DNA of 64,000 bases from Hyaloperonospora brassicae (GCA_947650285.1 CANTFL010001296.1:248001-312000), one strand, 5' to 3'. Numbered from the stretch's first letter, positions 22,736 through 33,943 are shown. Made by a program: numbers and translations. The notes: a model not told the origin generated them from the letters alone.

Positions 22736-23629
22736 AACGCTTCTCACCAATAGTGGTGGAGGAAGGGGGTAGTTGGGCACCGCTTGACCAACACATACAT
22801 CAGCCGGCACAGCCGGAGCATTTCGTGTGCGAGTTTGAAATTGGTCTCTGGCCTTAAACTTGGTGTAATCATACCGAAGCTTTTCTTCTAAACGAACATC
22901 TGCCACATCGGCACTTGCTCTGAGAGATAACACGCTGCTGAGGTGTCATTTCTGATGCACCCAGCGAACAACAGCGTTGTCTTCTTCCTCCTGAGATTCG
23001 CCTGCAAATAGAAGGATGGGTATACCCTTCATCGTTGGAACCGGTGCACCCCGTTGTGCGTGTCAAGTCACATTTGTATTGACTCTGAGTCGTCAAGTAA
23101 GGTTGCAGGTACCTCTCGCGAAGTACCTGTCGACTCGCCACCTCATCAGAAGATGTTGGCTCAGCGCCAATGGCCCACGTTGCCAAAGAACGACCTGTCG
23201 TTTGGCGTATACGCTCTTCTACACCGAACGGGTGAACAGATAGCCACGACGACCCTCAAGAGTTGCAGCAAGATGCATACAGCGATGAGCGCTCTCCTCT
23301 CGTTGGAAAGCCAACTGTTGTTGCTCATCGAGCGGATTGGTGATGATGGCATCGCTCACGATGGGTGTTTAATTCGGCGCCGATGGCGTGTTGGCTTTTC
23401 CAGGCTCGTCAAATGGATTTGGTGCAGTATGAGGCGGTGCCTCTTGCACTGGTGAGTCGGACATTGTCCTCTCTTCACCAAGAATATCGGTATCGCTACT
23501 ATAATTCAACTCCACATCGATGCCGAGGTGGGAAGAGAGAGTCGAAGCACTCATGGGGTGGCGATGCCATGTTGTTTTGCATTTTGCCAACCGCGATGGT
23601 TGAAGTGCACACACACCATCCTCTTCCAA
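22092..23629 (-). pseudogene. Antisense ORF remnants, element 2
   Basis: Read from close to the 3' LTR toward pol, it has an 86-codon block (23629-23369; acidic SSDTDILGEERT, then TAPNPFDEPG), a 105-codon block (23186-22869; SSDEVASRQVLRERYLQPYL and a Cys/Arg-rich end), a 69-codon block (22933-22724; ASADVADVRLEEK) and a 234-codon block (22796-22092; Leu/Glu heptad region EVLELGQARVQALELG). The last overlaps the sense Pol linker and chromodomain. The copy in element 1 is nearly identical; that in element 0 is diverged but matches at the peptide level. Function unknown. Confidence 0.45.
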
Positions 23630-23678
23630 AAAAAATTCGATTGACGTTTTGTGGTAACGTCAGTCTGGTGGGGGAGGG

Positions 23679-24162
23679 TGTAACGGGGCACACATCGACT
23701 GGTAGTCGACAATAGGTGTGGTGCACACAAGGGATCAGATCCCCTTTTAAAGTGATATTGGAACACAGTATCAATTGTTGAAGACTGATGTCTGTCAACC
23801 ATAAATTACGAGATCTTTTGAGAGGTTTAGTTAGGACATTAGCGAGTAGGTAAATTACGTTGTTCTAAGGTGTTCTTTTAGGTTAAAAGAAGAAATAAAG
23901 TTTAGTGTCCATTTTGATCCGATAGACACGTGGCTCTTTGAGGCGTCTTGTGATCGTCGATGAGATAGAAACGCCTTGTTAAGGCAGCTACTCCTTGTGC
24001 ACTCTGTGCGTTTGATTCTTTGAATCGTTAGGTCCCCCCTGGAACAGAGACCGTAAGCTCTCTGAGCTTGTTGACTCTTTGACTAGGGTTCTCTAAACCT
24101 GAAGTTGCTCATTGAGCGTTAAAGTCTTCAACTGACTTAAAAAGCTGTGTATCTTCCCTACA
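23679..24162 (+). repeat. 3' LTR of element 2 (subtype II)
   Basis: It runs from TGTAACGGGG after the purine tract to CCCTACA, followed by target duplication AGACG. It is 484 bases long against 536 for the 5' LTR, because the 5' LTR has an extra internal repeat. Confidence 0.85.
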
Positions 24163-24832
24163 AGACGGATTCAGTCTTTATGTCCATGAGGCACAAGTTT
24201 TTCAGAATAACTTGTCCTTTGGATCTGTTGCATCATTAGTTCTCCTTTATAAATGCCAGTATTGTTGTGCGCGTCTCGCACTAATGAACGCCCACGTGTG
24301 TGGCCTAGGCACAACTTGTGTATGTCTGACAATCTGAGCAAGACACGAGGAAAAATGGTCGAAATGATGAAGCTGCATCGCGATACTTCAGCTCGCTGGT
24401 GCTTGCACGGTATTTTTCAGACAAGGCAAGTATAGGTCATGTGAACAGGCCCTTACCATTAATCTCATTCATGGTGTTGTGAGCGATTGAGACATGATTA
24501 AGTGCGCCTTGAGCTCAGTAGTCACCACCAGATTCAATCGCGAAAAAAATTATCGCCTTTTTACCCTTGAAGAAAAAAAACCGTAGCCCCAATCGCCGCC
24601 CTACGACAGCACGCCTACTAGCTCTCCAGAAGAAAGCGCTGCATACTCTTTTGCCTCGCATGGCCGCATAGATCGCCTTGTAGTAGAAGGTAGACAAGAT
24701 GCTCTATATCCTGAGTGCTCTCCGTTTCGAACTTCGTTTAGTAGTGCTACTTGTAAGTGACTTGTTGAATACAGTTATATATCGTAGTAAAGAAAGCTCG
24801 GACTCAAAGGCCAAAAACGTAGGTTAGTTTCT

Positions 24833-25130
24833 AACTGGGTAAGCCCGTTACATATCATCGATATTCAAATATGTCAATGTGAATATTTTATTGGTTGATT
24901 ATATTCATGAATGTAACCTGGATACTGGATGTGCTGATGATATATTACCTTCAATAATGATATTTACGGCCGCTCTACTTATTAGTTGGTAAAAAAGCAA
25001 TATATCAAGCAAGTCAGCCATCAATCGCTGCTAGACGCGCACAATGGGTGGTGAGCGAGAAACGTACAGGGAAGATTGTAGCTCAGACACATTCAAAGTA
25101 AGACAAAAACAGATTGAGTAAAATAATTTA
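24833..25130 (+). repeat. Decayed LTR fragment of the element 3 family
   Basis: It shares the LTR start (GGGTAAGCCCGTTACAT) and the central motif GCTGCTAGACGCGCACAATGG followed by GTGGTGAG with the LTRs of element 3 at 27216 and 33259. The right end is not clear. Confidence 0.5.
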
Positions 25131-25370
25131 TAACTGCACTTAATTAAGTTCGACTTTTTCCTACTATACGATTCCTTTTATCAGCTCCCTACTTTGCGAT
25201 TCCTCGACGCTCACGTGTGCGCGGGTCAGCCATTCGAGGAGAGCTCATCAGTGGCACTTACGTTTTCACCCTGATCGCGATGTACTTGGTCGAGTATGCG
25301 AGGGCTTCAGATATTGGCACCTAACGCTATAGTAGAGCTTATCCCTTCACCTCATGTGCAGCGGAACTGG

Positions 25371-25826
25371 TGTAACTCCTACCCAAAAGATGGCTTGATG
25401 CTCAAATTGCGATTTAGTTCTTCAAAAGAACACGATTCTACAAGTCGACGAGCTCAAAGCTATGGGTCCTTGTTCAAAGGACCAAACGTATTCAACCGTA
25501 CGGAGTGCTCAAAATCGACGCCACAGCAACACTGGACTTCTCTGTATAGGACTCGAGACGCCTTGACAAGGCGCATGTCTATATTAGATCATAAGGAGAG
25601 CTGATTTTCATCTTGATTTTATGTGAAGGGACACCTTGGCCTAACGTAACTCATTTCGACAATGATACTTGAAATTGGTACATGTTCAAAGATCTAGTAT
25701 TTGGGGGCTGGTACACATTAGCCCCACCATACGATAAGTTGGTCTAATATTACTTTAATGGGATCGCATCCCTGGTCGAGAACAACCATGTCGTATTAGT
25801 TATCAACCGACGTGAACCCCATTACA
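25371..25826 (-). repeat. Decayed solo LTR of the element 0-2 family
   Basis: It shows the same layout as the minus-strand LTRs at 2713 and 9903: TGTAACTCCT at one end, GACTCGAGACGCCTTGACAAGG in the middle, and CCCCATTACA at the other end, with many substitutions. No internal retrotransposon sequence adjoins it. Confidence 0.5.
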
Positions 25827-27215
25827 GCATGCGAAGAATAATGAATATTAACGTGCTGAAAAACATGTATGATATTCTGGGGCTCATCGGCCGCACGAAC
25901 ACAACATCCTCTAATATTTGGTCGTACGCGATCCGAAGTTTAAAAAAATACCGTCAGATGTCGTGATTCGAATCAATTTTATAAGTATTTACATCATAAA
26001 ACCCCCGCTAGCGTCTTTTGTAACCTCTCATTCGATAAGCATGAATACAAATGAATGTTCTACTGGACTCAAAGACGTTTTAATAGAGTGCAGTCAATTG
26101 TGTCTCGCCAATCTCGCGCTCCACTGGGCGCCAGAGGTCATCAGTTTTGGGTTTTTGTCATGACTATTGCGGCATTAGCCCAAGCCTCTCCTCAACATTT
26201 TTTCAGCCAACAATTATCGCTGGATGCTAGGAATATAAAAATTCCAATAAATATTGCTCACAGTTGACAAAAGATTGCTCACGGGTTATTTTGAAGGAAT
26301 GAGAGGCTGCATCGCAAATGACTGTTATCGATTCATGATGATTCACGCTTGATGTTTCCTACCCGATGATTTGAATATGACTTTCAGCGCTTCAATTAAC
26401 CGCCTCTAGCCTCCGCGTTACCTCGCGAACTTTAAGCCAGGACATCAGGTGCCTTATATGTTGATGCTAGACAGTATATTAAAGCGAGTCATCGATCTCC
26501 GTACTTTGCTTGGTTATTGCTTAATCGGGTATTGTTGACACATGTTATAATGAACACGCGTAGCTACATGCACGCTGTGCAACCAAACGCGCTAACGAAG
26601 ATATTTTGCTAAAGAAGATTGTTAACTCGTACCCAATCATATAGTGTCTGACTTGTGACATTCCAGAGCGATCATAGATCATGATTTAGACGCGAATTAC
26701 TGCAATCAGTATGTACTGGATAAGTGTTTTTTTAACGTGGGGGACATGGAGGCCAGCGGATGATAGGATTCAGGAACATCACACAGAAAAGAATATAGTA
26801 CAGAGAAAGAGGATCACGGAAGAAAAGCACCCTTGGATAAAAATAGTTGGCCGAACTAATTCGGCAGAAATTGATGCCAGGACTAAACGTTACAGAAAAG
26901 AGTATATGAGTTTCTAATCTTAACGCTTAGTCTCTAGCGGTAAATCTCGGTCCCTCATCTGTGGTACCGTACTCCATCGGTCATCCACGCCTTGTAAGGT
27001 GTAAATTACCCCTGAACAGTCAGATATAGTCATGACCTTAGTAAAGGATAGAGCGTGGCGTTCAATGATAAGACGATATCAAATAATGCTCAATTAAAGA
27101 TTTACTTGGCATGGCGTCGTCGTCGTTTAAGAGGTAACTTATTTTGTCTGCTCAACTGTTCCGAGGATGTAATATACTTTGCCCCCTCCCGTTGAAGACA
27201 TTTGCGTGGCGAAAC

Positions 27216-27653
27216 ATAATTGGGGTAGCCCGTTACATGGAACTGTCATAAAGAAGAAATTGACAATAAAGAATATTACGTTGGATATTATTTCACAATA
27301 TCACAAGCATGGTGATATTGTTGGGATGACCGAAGGGTCTACCCATTGGTTGACATTGTGAAGATACCAATCCAACAATTGCTGCTAGACGCGCGTATTG
27401 GGTGGTGAGTAGACGTCATCATACTTTTAGTTATATTATTAAAATTAAGTTATGACAAACAGAGACACGAGAGTTACAGGACTTAATTATATTGATAACA
27501 ATTTTACTTTTACCACGACGAGAGCCTTTGCCTTAGTCGTTCTATCTTTCTCTGTGTAATTCTAAACTTAACAAGGCACTGACTATCACTTCAGTCAGTG
27601 GTAGTAAACTCCGTACTCGTTGACCAGAACGTAGTCATCAGTGCCCCATTACA
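27216..27653 (+). repeat. 5' LTR of element 3
   Basis: It aligns with 33259-33697 from TTGGGGTAGCCCGTTACATGG to AGTGCCCCATTACA, including the GCTGCTAGACGCGCG motif. Its first bases are altered relative to TGTAACGG in the 3' copy. Confidence 0.75.
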
Positions 27654-27703
27654 CCTGGTAGCACTTTGTAGTCCGTCCAAGGACCACTCTCGCATCGCCC
27701 AAC

Positions 27704-28737
27704 ATGGACATGTTCGACGAAGTCGAAGGCGACAGATTTCACGGAACTCGTGAAAGCTACTCCCATTTGATCGATGTCGAATGGAGTGCGATCAAACGAA
27801 TGAGTTCGACCGTTGGTGAGTAGATTATCCCGGCCATGCTATCCACAAGGGTAGAGACGAGCAGCATTCCGTCATTAGCAAGTTCTTGCAGCGAGAACTT
27901 GACGAGTCGCGAGCGCAGGGGACCTTTTTGCAACAACAAGATCACCAGCGGACTGAAGAACTGAGACAGCATCAGTCTCAGTCCGCAAGTTCGACGCGTG
28001 AGCGTCGAGAGGAATCTCCTAAGCTAGAGATATCCAAGTATCGGGTAGTCGAGGACGACTCCCTGTTAAGATGTTTCGTCGAGGTCAACGGCGCCATCGA
28101 GGACCGTCGCATTGACGATGAGCGAATGCAAGTCGCATTTGCTCAGTCGTACTTGGCAAGAAACGCCAGAAATTGGGTCCATAATTTCAAGTTACACGAT
28201 CCAAACGTGTTCGGGTCGTTAGACGTCTTCAAGACCCTGCTAAGCGATACGTTTGATCCACCTAGAGTATAGTTCAGAGCTATATCTGAACTTTTTGAGA
28301 TCAAACAGGGTAAGCGTTAGGTTCACGCTTACGCTCAGCATGTGCGCTACCTTGCAATTTGTATGGTAGTGAACCCCGTAAAAGAATTTGTGAAGATCAC
28401 AAATTTTTTTAGGGTCTTGCAGATGGTCCCGTCAGGAACCCCGTGTTTCGCGGGAAGCTAAAGACGCTCTCCGAAGCAATCTACGCTTCGGAGCAGAAAG
28501 ACTTAAGTGTGGGACAGGATCACACTAGGCTGACCCTCTATCGTCCAAAGAGACGATCAACAGCCGGAGTTCCAGAACCAATAGAGCTCTGTCATTTCGA
28601 GGGCGAGAAACCTCTCCCTATGAACGACAAGCGAATGGTGAGATTTCATCGCTGTCATAAGCTGGGACACTATGCGTACAAATACAGTAACCCCAATCAG
28701 TACCCCGCGGTGCTAAGCGCAGTAATAGTCCACCAGT
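27704..28737 (+). pseudogene. Gag of element 3
   Basis: Starts MDMFDEVEGDRF 50 bases inside the LTR, then shifts frame. The open block 27886-28272 has a Gln/Glu-rich stretch followed by a capsid-like core (YLARNARNWVHNF..FGSLDVFKTLL). A TAG ends it where SELFEIKQGKR continues. The zinc knuckle near 28645 is degenerate: HRCHKLGHYAYKYS lacks the first and last Cys of CCHC. Confidence 0.7.
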
Positions 28738-28944
28738 AAGAAGTACTGGAGGACGAGGGTCCGATGCTGTTGCAAAGCCGCTGTTGCGGACCATAAAAAA
28801 AATTGTTGGGTCAGTAGGGACGGTGCGCTCTACTGACCCGGCAACATTAAGATAATTTGCAAATATCTTGGCGAAGGTTGCTCCCGACACACAATCTTTG
28901 TGTGTCTCTGCATCTGGTGATGAAGTTACCTCATCACATTAACA

Positions 28945-31900
28945 TTGGGAGTGACAAAGGACTTGTCACTTCGCGCCCTAGTAGACTGTGGGGCGTCGAG
29001 CAACTTTGTTCTTGCCAGTCACTAGAGGCTGGAAGTATCAACTCCGTGGAGCGGGAGATCTCTCCAACGAAGATGACGGTGCGCCTAGCGACAGGCGCAT
29101 CGATCACTGTGAAGAAACGTGTAGTCGGAATCCACTTCACGTTAGAAGACAAATAGTACGATGATAACTTCATCGTACTCAACCTTAATGACAAGTTTGA
29201 TGTCATCCTGTTACTATAATGGATCAGGAGATACAATCCAATGGTGAGGTAAAGCATCCACCAGTAAAGATGTCCCCTTTTCATCATTTGCCTATGTTAT
29301 GAACGTCTTAAGGCGCCCACTAGCATGTGGGTGTACTGCGAGTAAGTGCGATGGCCTCACTTGCGGTACGGTCGTTAGTACGACTGTACAAGAACACAAT
29401 GTATATGATCACGACATTGTGGAGAAAGCTCTACTAGATCCTGAGGATTTGACTTTCCAGGAAGTAATCAAGACAGTAAATGTCTTAGTTTATGACGGAT
29501 CAAGCGTAGGCGATTATACACTTGATCTGATTGTGCCTTTGAAGTTAACTTCGGAGGTAGCTCAATTGCCAACAATAGAACCGAAACATTTCTTGCCTGA
29601 TCTGCTTAGTGGAAACGTCAAGCAGATCTGTACACGCGTCACAGAGGATGAGTATGTGACAAAATACTCGGTCGGCAATGGTGTTGGCTGGGAACGAACG
29701 GGTTCTCAGCAGCTCATCGATGGACGAAAGTGTCCTCGATGAGAAGACTCGGATTGAGCGATACGCGTCCCAATCCTGGGAGTCACTTCAGGCAAATCCT
29801 TTGTATAAGGATTTGATCGAATTCAGGGATGTGTTCCCTGAATCCGTACCTTGCGAGTTGCCTAAGGACAAAGGCACTCGACACGAGATCGAGCTCAAAC
29901 CGGGCTCGAAATACTGTGTCATGAAGCAGTGGCCACTGCCTCGTGAACAAGTGATAGCGATCGACAAGTTCTTTGCCGATCGCTTAGCAGCGGGCCATGT
30001 GAGGGAATCAACATCCCCTCACAGCTCTCCGACCTTCTGTGTGCGAAAGGCCACAGGAGGGTGGCGGATAGTGCACGCATTCAACAAGTTGAATGCTGCA
30101 ACGGTACCGGCTCAGACGCCGATACCGAGGAAGGACGTAATCATAGATGGTATGTCAAAGAGTACCATCTTTTCGTCCATGGATCTGATGGATGGATTCT
30201 ATCAGATCCTGATGCGTGAACGGGACGTCCCGTTCACGGCAGTGAGTACCCCCAGCGGGATGCTGTGGGAGTGGCTAGTGATGCCACAGGGGCTGAGTAA
30301 TGCCCCTGCAACATTCAACAGATGTGTAACAAATCTGTTGAGACCGGTGCGAGACTTCGCACCGAGTTACTTCGACGATGTGTTCGTCCATATCCCGGCT
30401 ATGGACGGAAAGACGGACGTTGAAGTTCACAGAACTCACGTTCGTCAGGTTCCTCAACTTATGCGCAAGCATAAGTTGTACGCAAACCTCAAGAAGTGTA
30501 TATTCGCGGCTAGCGAAATACCACTTCTTGGGTGCATCGTGGGTAAACACGGCGTACGCCCTGATCCCGAAAAGATCAAGGCGATCACCGACTGGCCAGT
30601 GCCAGTCGATGTCAAGGGACTAAGGAAGTTCCTTGGTCTTGCGGCGTACTTGCACAAGTACTCGCGCAACTACGCCGAGATGACTGTTCATCTTTCTTGC
30701 TTGCTCAAGAAAAATGTCAAGTGGTCATGGAACGCTGAGTGCCAGCGTTCCTTTGAAGGTATCAAGCGGAGCTTGATGCAATCGCCGATCTTGGCGATTG
30801 CAGATCAGGACAGACCATTTCATGTGGTCTGTGACGCCAGCGATTTTGCAATCGGCTAAGCGCTAATGCAGTTCGACACAGATGGCGCGGAGCGCGTAGT
30901 CTGTTATCAGTCGCGCCAGCCGCAAGCAGCTGAGCGCAATTACCCAGTGCGTGACAAGGAACTCCTTTCCATGAAGTATGCACTGGCTAAGTTCCGGGTC
31001 TATCTATTGGTAGATAGACCGTTCATCGTCTAAACGGACCATGCGTCACTACGCATGGTTGTAAACAGCCCACACCTCTCGCAAAGAATGGAGAGGTGGC
31101 TGTCTTTCTTCGCGGAGTATAACTTCTCCGTGGAGTACAAGCCAGGACGACTTAATGTCGTCGGTGATGCGTTATCACGTCGAACCGACTTCGAGCCAAC
31201 GTCCCGAGTCAACAGTGACGCTTTGATCACTGTTGCGACACTGTCCATCAGTGTGTTGTCGCCTCCTTTACTAGACGGCATGCGGAAAGCATACGCAGAA
31301 GACACGAATCTCCTACGTTTGATGAATCATCTTGCGAACCCATCCCGGAAATTCTTCTCGGATTGGACAGCTCTGTACGGTTCCTTTTTGGATCGGTACA
31401 CGACTCGCAATGGCCTGCTGTACTATACAGCAGTTGCCAACGACACGCCTCGTGTCTTCGTTACCGATCTTAATGACTTGCGGTTACGCATCATGTTTGT
31501 ATATCACGATGCGCCGTCTGACGGGCGCCGTGGCCGAGAAAAGACTTACCTCACGGTAAGTCGTGAATTTTACTGGCCACACCAGTATCAGTTTGTCCGG
31601 AAGTACATTCGTTCTTACGAGGTCTGTCAACGGGTGAAGCCTAGTCCTTCATCCCGTGCACCGTTACAACCTCTGCCGGTCCCAGCAGAGTGTTGGGAGT
31701 CCGTGTCCATGGACTTTGTCTTCGGGTTTCCCGACGACAAAAACAAGAATAATGGTATTCTTGTGTTTGTGGATCGTTTCAGCAAGATGGTACATCTTGC
31801 TGCAGTCCCAGAATTGATCAACGACCACGGATGTGCGCGTGTCTTCATCGACACTGTGTTTCGACTCCACGGGTTACCCAAAGTCCCGTGCAGGCCCGGC

Positions 31901-32156
31901 GGCTGAGCCGGACCTTGCCTTTCCACCGCCACCGGAACCACTGGTAGATTTCCACAGTGGTCAACGCTTTCTTGTGGAGCGTATCTTGAACCACCGTGGC
32001 GATTCATAATCAAGGACGAGTTACCTCGTCCGGTGGCGTGGGTATTCACCTTCCTTTGACAGCTGGGAACCTCGCTCTCAGCTGATGGCTGACGTTGAAG
32101 GTCTCGTTCACCAGTATGACGAGACTCATCCGATTGGTCCGAGGGCTCATCGGTAA
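28945..32156 (+). pseudogene. Pol of element 3 (PR-RT-RNase H-truncated IN-chromodomain)
   Basis: Protease has LVDCGASSNFV near 28985 (Cys in place of the usual Ser in DSGA). RT is intact in a 393-codon frame (29678-30859) with YFDDVFVHI near 30370, then RNase H with VCDASDF near 30830 and a TAA at 30857, YQSRQPQAAERNY, and TAA before TDHAS at 31033. The integrase frame 31055-31906 has the zinc region (H..H, SYEVCQRVK) and the first catalytic Asp (MDFVFG) but stops after RLHGLPK. The second Asp and Glu are deleted. After the deletion the C-terminal chromodomain follows (QRFLVERILNHRG, TAA at 32007, YLVRWRGYSPSFDSWEPRSQL), ending at TAA 32154. Confidence 0.85.
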
Positions 32157-33126
32157 ACACGCGCTTTTGGCGCTTGTATACGGATTGCAAGTTTGCAATT
32201 GCGTCCCGCATCTCAGCCGAGATGTGTACCCTTCCCCAGGGCGAACTTAGGGAATACACGTCCCTATGTGCACGTTGCGAATTGTCGACGCAGCTCTCGC
32301 AAGGGTCACCCCAAGTGAGGCATGGAATGACGGCCTCACTTGACAAACATTGCAACCGGTACCTTGCACCGGTTGGCGTTCGCTTTAGGAACCTGAGGCG
32401 TGTCGCCTCAAGCTTCTTGAGCCACCCTTCTCGTCCAAAATTCGTGACTATTTGGACGAAGGCGTTCCACGCTGCCAAAAGCGAGTTCTTGTCACGCTTT
32501 TGGTTGACATTGTACCATCGATGCCTAAAGAAGACATCGAGATAAAAGTCTTCTTCAGCGCAAAAGTTTCTCGCGATGGGTCCCAAGCCATGAAGCTCAG
32601 TTGCATCGAATAATGAAATTCGATGGTGCTGGCCGTGAGACAGGCTATCGATGAGCTGGTCGGGCAAGCGCCACGGCTTGAGCTCACCACGCTTCAATGT
32701 CGTACCTGTTTCGGTAACACGGCTTTCAGAATGACGACGGCTCTCGCCATCGTCATCACGCTCTTGCGGGGAAGCGCGAGTTGATACTGGTGAGGCATAG
32801 TATTCCTCACCATAGAGTTCGTCATCACTGCCGAACGGACTGTGTTGCATTTCACAAGTCCGCTCGTTTGACAGTGCGCTTGACGAACGAAGAGGCACCG
32901 CCGGTGATCGGGATGCCTCTGGAACGTTGTGCGAGTCAGGCACGTCTGACTCGCCAGAAATGATGACCTCATTGTCAAGGTCATCATGTGCACGTGGTGC
33001 GATACTGCGTGCGTCTGCAGCACCTTCTGCTGCAGACGGAGAGCAAGCAGCAGACGAAGAAGCGTCTGCCGTAGAGGCTGGCACAGCGGCAGGCTGTGTG
33101 ATCTTCGAATCACCTCGCATAGACAT
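31627..33126 (-). CDS. Long antisense ORF in the 3' region of element 3 (499 codons)
   Basis: It opens at ATG 33126, about 130 bases from the 3' LTR, on the strand opposite to gag-pol, and is uninterrupted for 499 residues. The first 320 or so lie between the 3' LTR and the pol stop. The N-terminal 170 residues are Ala/Ser/Pro-rich and acidic (SDDELYGEEYY). The middle has a folded-looking region rich in aromatics (FYLDVFFRHRWYNVNQKRDK, LLAAWNAFVQIVTNFG) and a CESC pair in CLTWGDPCESC. The last 180 residues run through the antisense of the chromodomain and integrase and are probably not part of the protein. No family recognised; no obvious similarity to the antisense blocks of elements 0-2. 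Confidence 0.5.
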   Translation of the reverse strand: MSMRGDSKITQPAAVPASTADASSSAACSPSAAEGAADARSIAPRAHDDLDNEVIISGESDVPDSHNVPEASRSPAVPLRSSSALSNERTCEMQHSPFGSDDELYGEEYYASPVSTRASPQERDDDGESRRHSESRVTETGTTLKRGELKPWRLPDQLIDSLSHGQHHRISLFDATELHGLGPIARNFCAEEDFYLDVFFRHRWYNVNQKRDKNSLLAAWNAFVQIVTNFGREGWLKKLEATRLRFLKRTPTGARYRLQCLSSEAVIPCLTWGDPCESCVDNSQRAHRDVYSLSSPWGRVHISAEMRDAIANLQSVYKRQKRVFTDEPSDQSDESRHTGERDLQRQPSAESEVPSCQRKVNTHATGRGNSSLIMNRHGGSRYAPQESVDHCGNLPVVPVAVERQGPAQPPGLHGTLGNPWSRNTVSMKTRAHPWSLINSGTAARCTILLKRSTNTRIPLFLFLSSGNPKTKSMDTDSQHSAGTGRGCNGARDEGLGFTR

Positions 33127-33258
33127 GTTGACTATGCAAGGCAGGGTCAGGAGTGAATGGGTCTGACCAAACAATTGCTCCCTGTTCCACTGGTTTCCAA
33201 CGGGTGGCCACCAAGTTTTCGATAGTCACACGGTGACTATCAGATAAGGGAGGGGTGA

Positions 33259-33697
33259 TGTAACGGGGTAGCCCGTTACATGGAATTGTCATAATAATAA
33301 TTTGACAATAAAGAATATTACTTTGAATATTCTTTCAACAATATCACAGACATGGTGATATTGCTGAGATGACTGAAGGGTTAACTCATTGGTTATTATT
33401 GTGATGCTATCAACTCACCAATCGCTGCTAGACGCGCGCAATGGGTGGTGAGTAGACGTCATCATACATTTAGTTATATTAGTAGAATTAAGTCGGGAAA
33501 ACAGAAGATGAAAGGAGTTTTAGGAGTTAATTGTATTAATACAGTTTTATTTTTAGTAGAGACTAGTCTGGCTACTGAGTCTCCTTTCCTTCCTCTGTGT
33601 TCCTTCAACACCTAGTAGGGAACTGTCGACCACTGTCTTCAGTGGAACTATACTACGTACTGGTCAACTAGTACGTAGTCAACAGTGCCCCGTTACA
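33259..33697 (+). repeat. 3' LTR of element 3
   Basis: It runs from TGTAACGGGG after the purine tract to CCCCGTTACA. Confidence 0.8.
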
Positions 33698-33943
33698 GTT
33701 ACAACCTGGCTATAGCGGCATGTTGTTGGTCTATATCTAGAGACTTTAACATGGCGCTAATAGCAGTTTTGCCGACAATAGAAGCATGCGTTCTCCTGCG
33801 CAATCGATGTCATTTAAATGGATAGACCCTTCGCGTGTAACGTGAAAGATCTCCTCATCATCTAACATGATCGTGTTGAATGAAGTTGCTGTGGCCGCTG
33901 GAAGGACTAATAAGTGCTACCAGGTGCAACATGGCACGCTCTT

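Larger units (their letters stand above)
16511..24162 (+). mobile_element. Element 2: full-length Ty3/gypsy chromovirus-like retrotransposon, defective
   Basis: A 7.65-kb element with LTRs, primer-binding site TGGTAGCACTTG just inside the 5' LTR, Gag, Pol with chromodomain, 3' tail and a GGTGGGGGAGGG purine tract before the 3' LTR. A perfect 5-base target duplication, AGACG, flanks it (16506-16510 and 24163-24167). The corresponding position in A' (near 35020) has no element. The first LTR begins CGTAACG instead of TGTAACG. It shares most inactivating changes with element 1 and has a private 25-base deletion at 21253. Confidence 0.92.
11990..24410 (+). repeat. Segment A of a large inverted duplication (interrupted by element 2)
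   Basis: After removing element 2 the remaining 4.8 kb or so matches the reverse complement of 34782-39678 along its whole length. It contains a minus-strand gene fragment at 11990-12240 (MEIDPSFQ..LFEQFKRQAL, with stops), unit C, unit B, a Ser/Arg-rich open frame (complement 14419-14664) and the GDSL esterase gene. The left boundary is near 11990; the right boundary at 24410 corresponds exactly to the edge of a solo LTR in A'. Confidence 0.85.
24411..27215. other. AT-rich gene-free region with decayed LTRs
   Basis: No gene is supported. Open frames are short and without recognisable features. The region holds two decayed LTR copies (separate entries) and AT-rich sequence. Confidence 0.5.
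27216..33697 (+). mobile_element. Element 3: second Ty3/gypsy chromovirus-like family, defective
   Basis: About 6.5 kb, with LTRs of about 438 bases at 27216-27653 and 33259-33697, a CTGGTAGCACTTTG primer-binding site just inside the first, Gag, Pol with chromodomain and an AAGGGAGGGG purine tract before the 3' LTR. The LTRs show many mismatches, so it is older than elements 1 and 2. No clear target duplication is visible (GAAAC against GTTAC). The integrase core is deleted internally. A long antisense ORF fills the region between Pol and the 3' LTR. Confidence 0.88.

Noticed and set aside
31627..32156. C-terminal 180 codons of the element 3 antisense ORF as real protein
   Set aside because: This part is the exact complement of the chromodomain and integrase coding sequence and crosses a deletion junction, so openness here is probably accidental.
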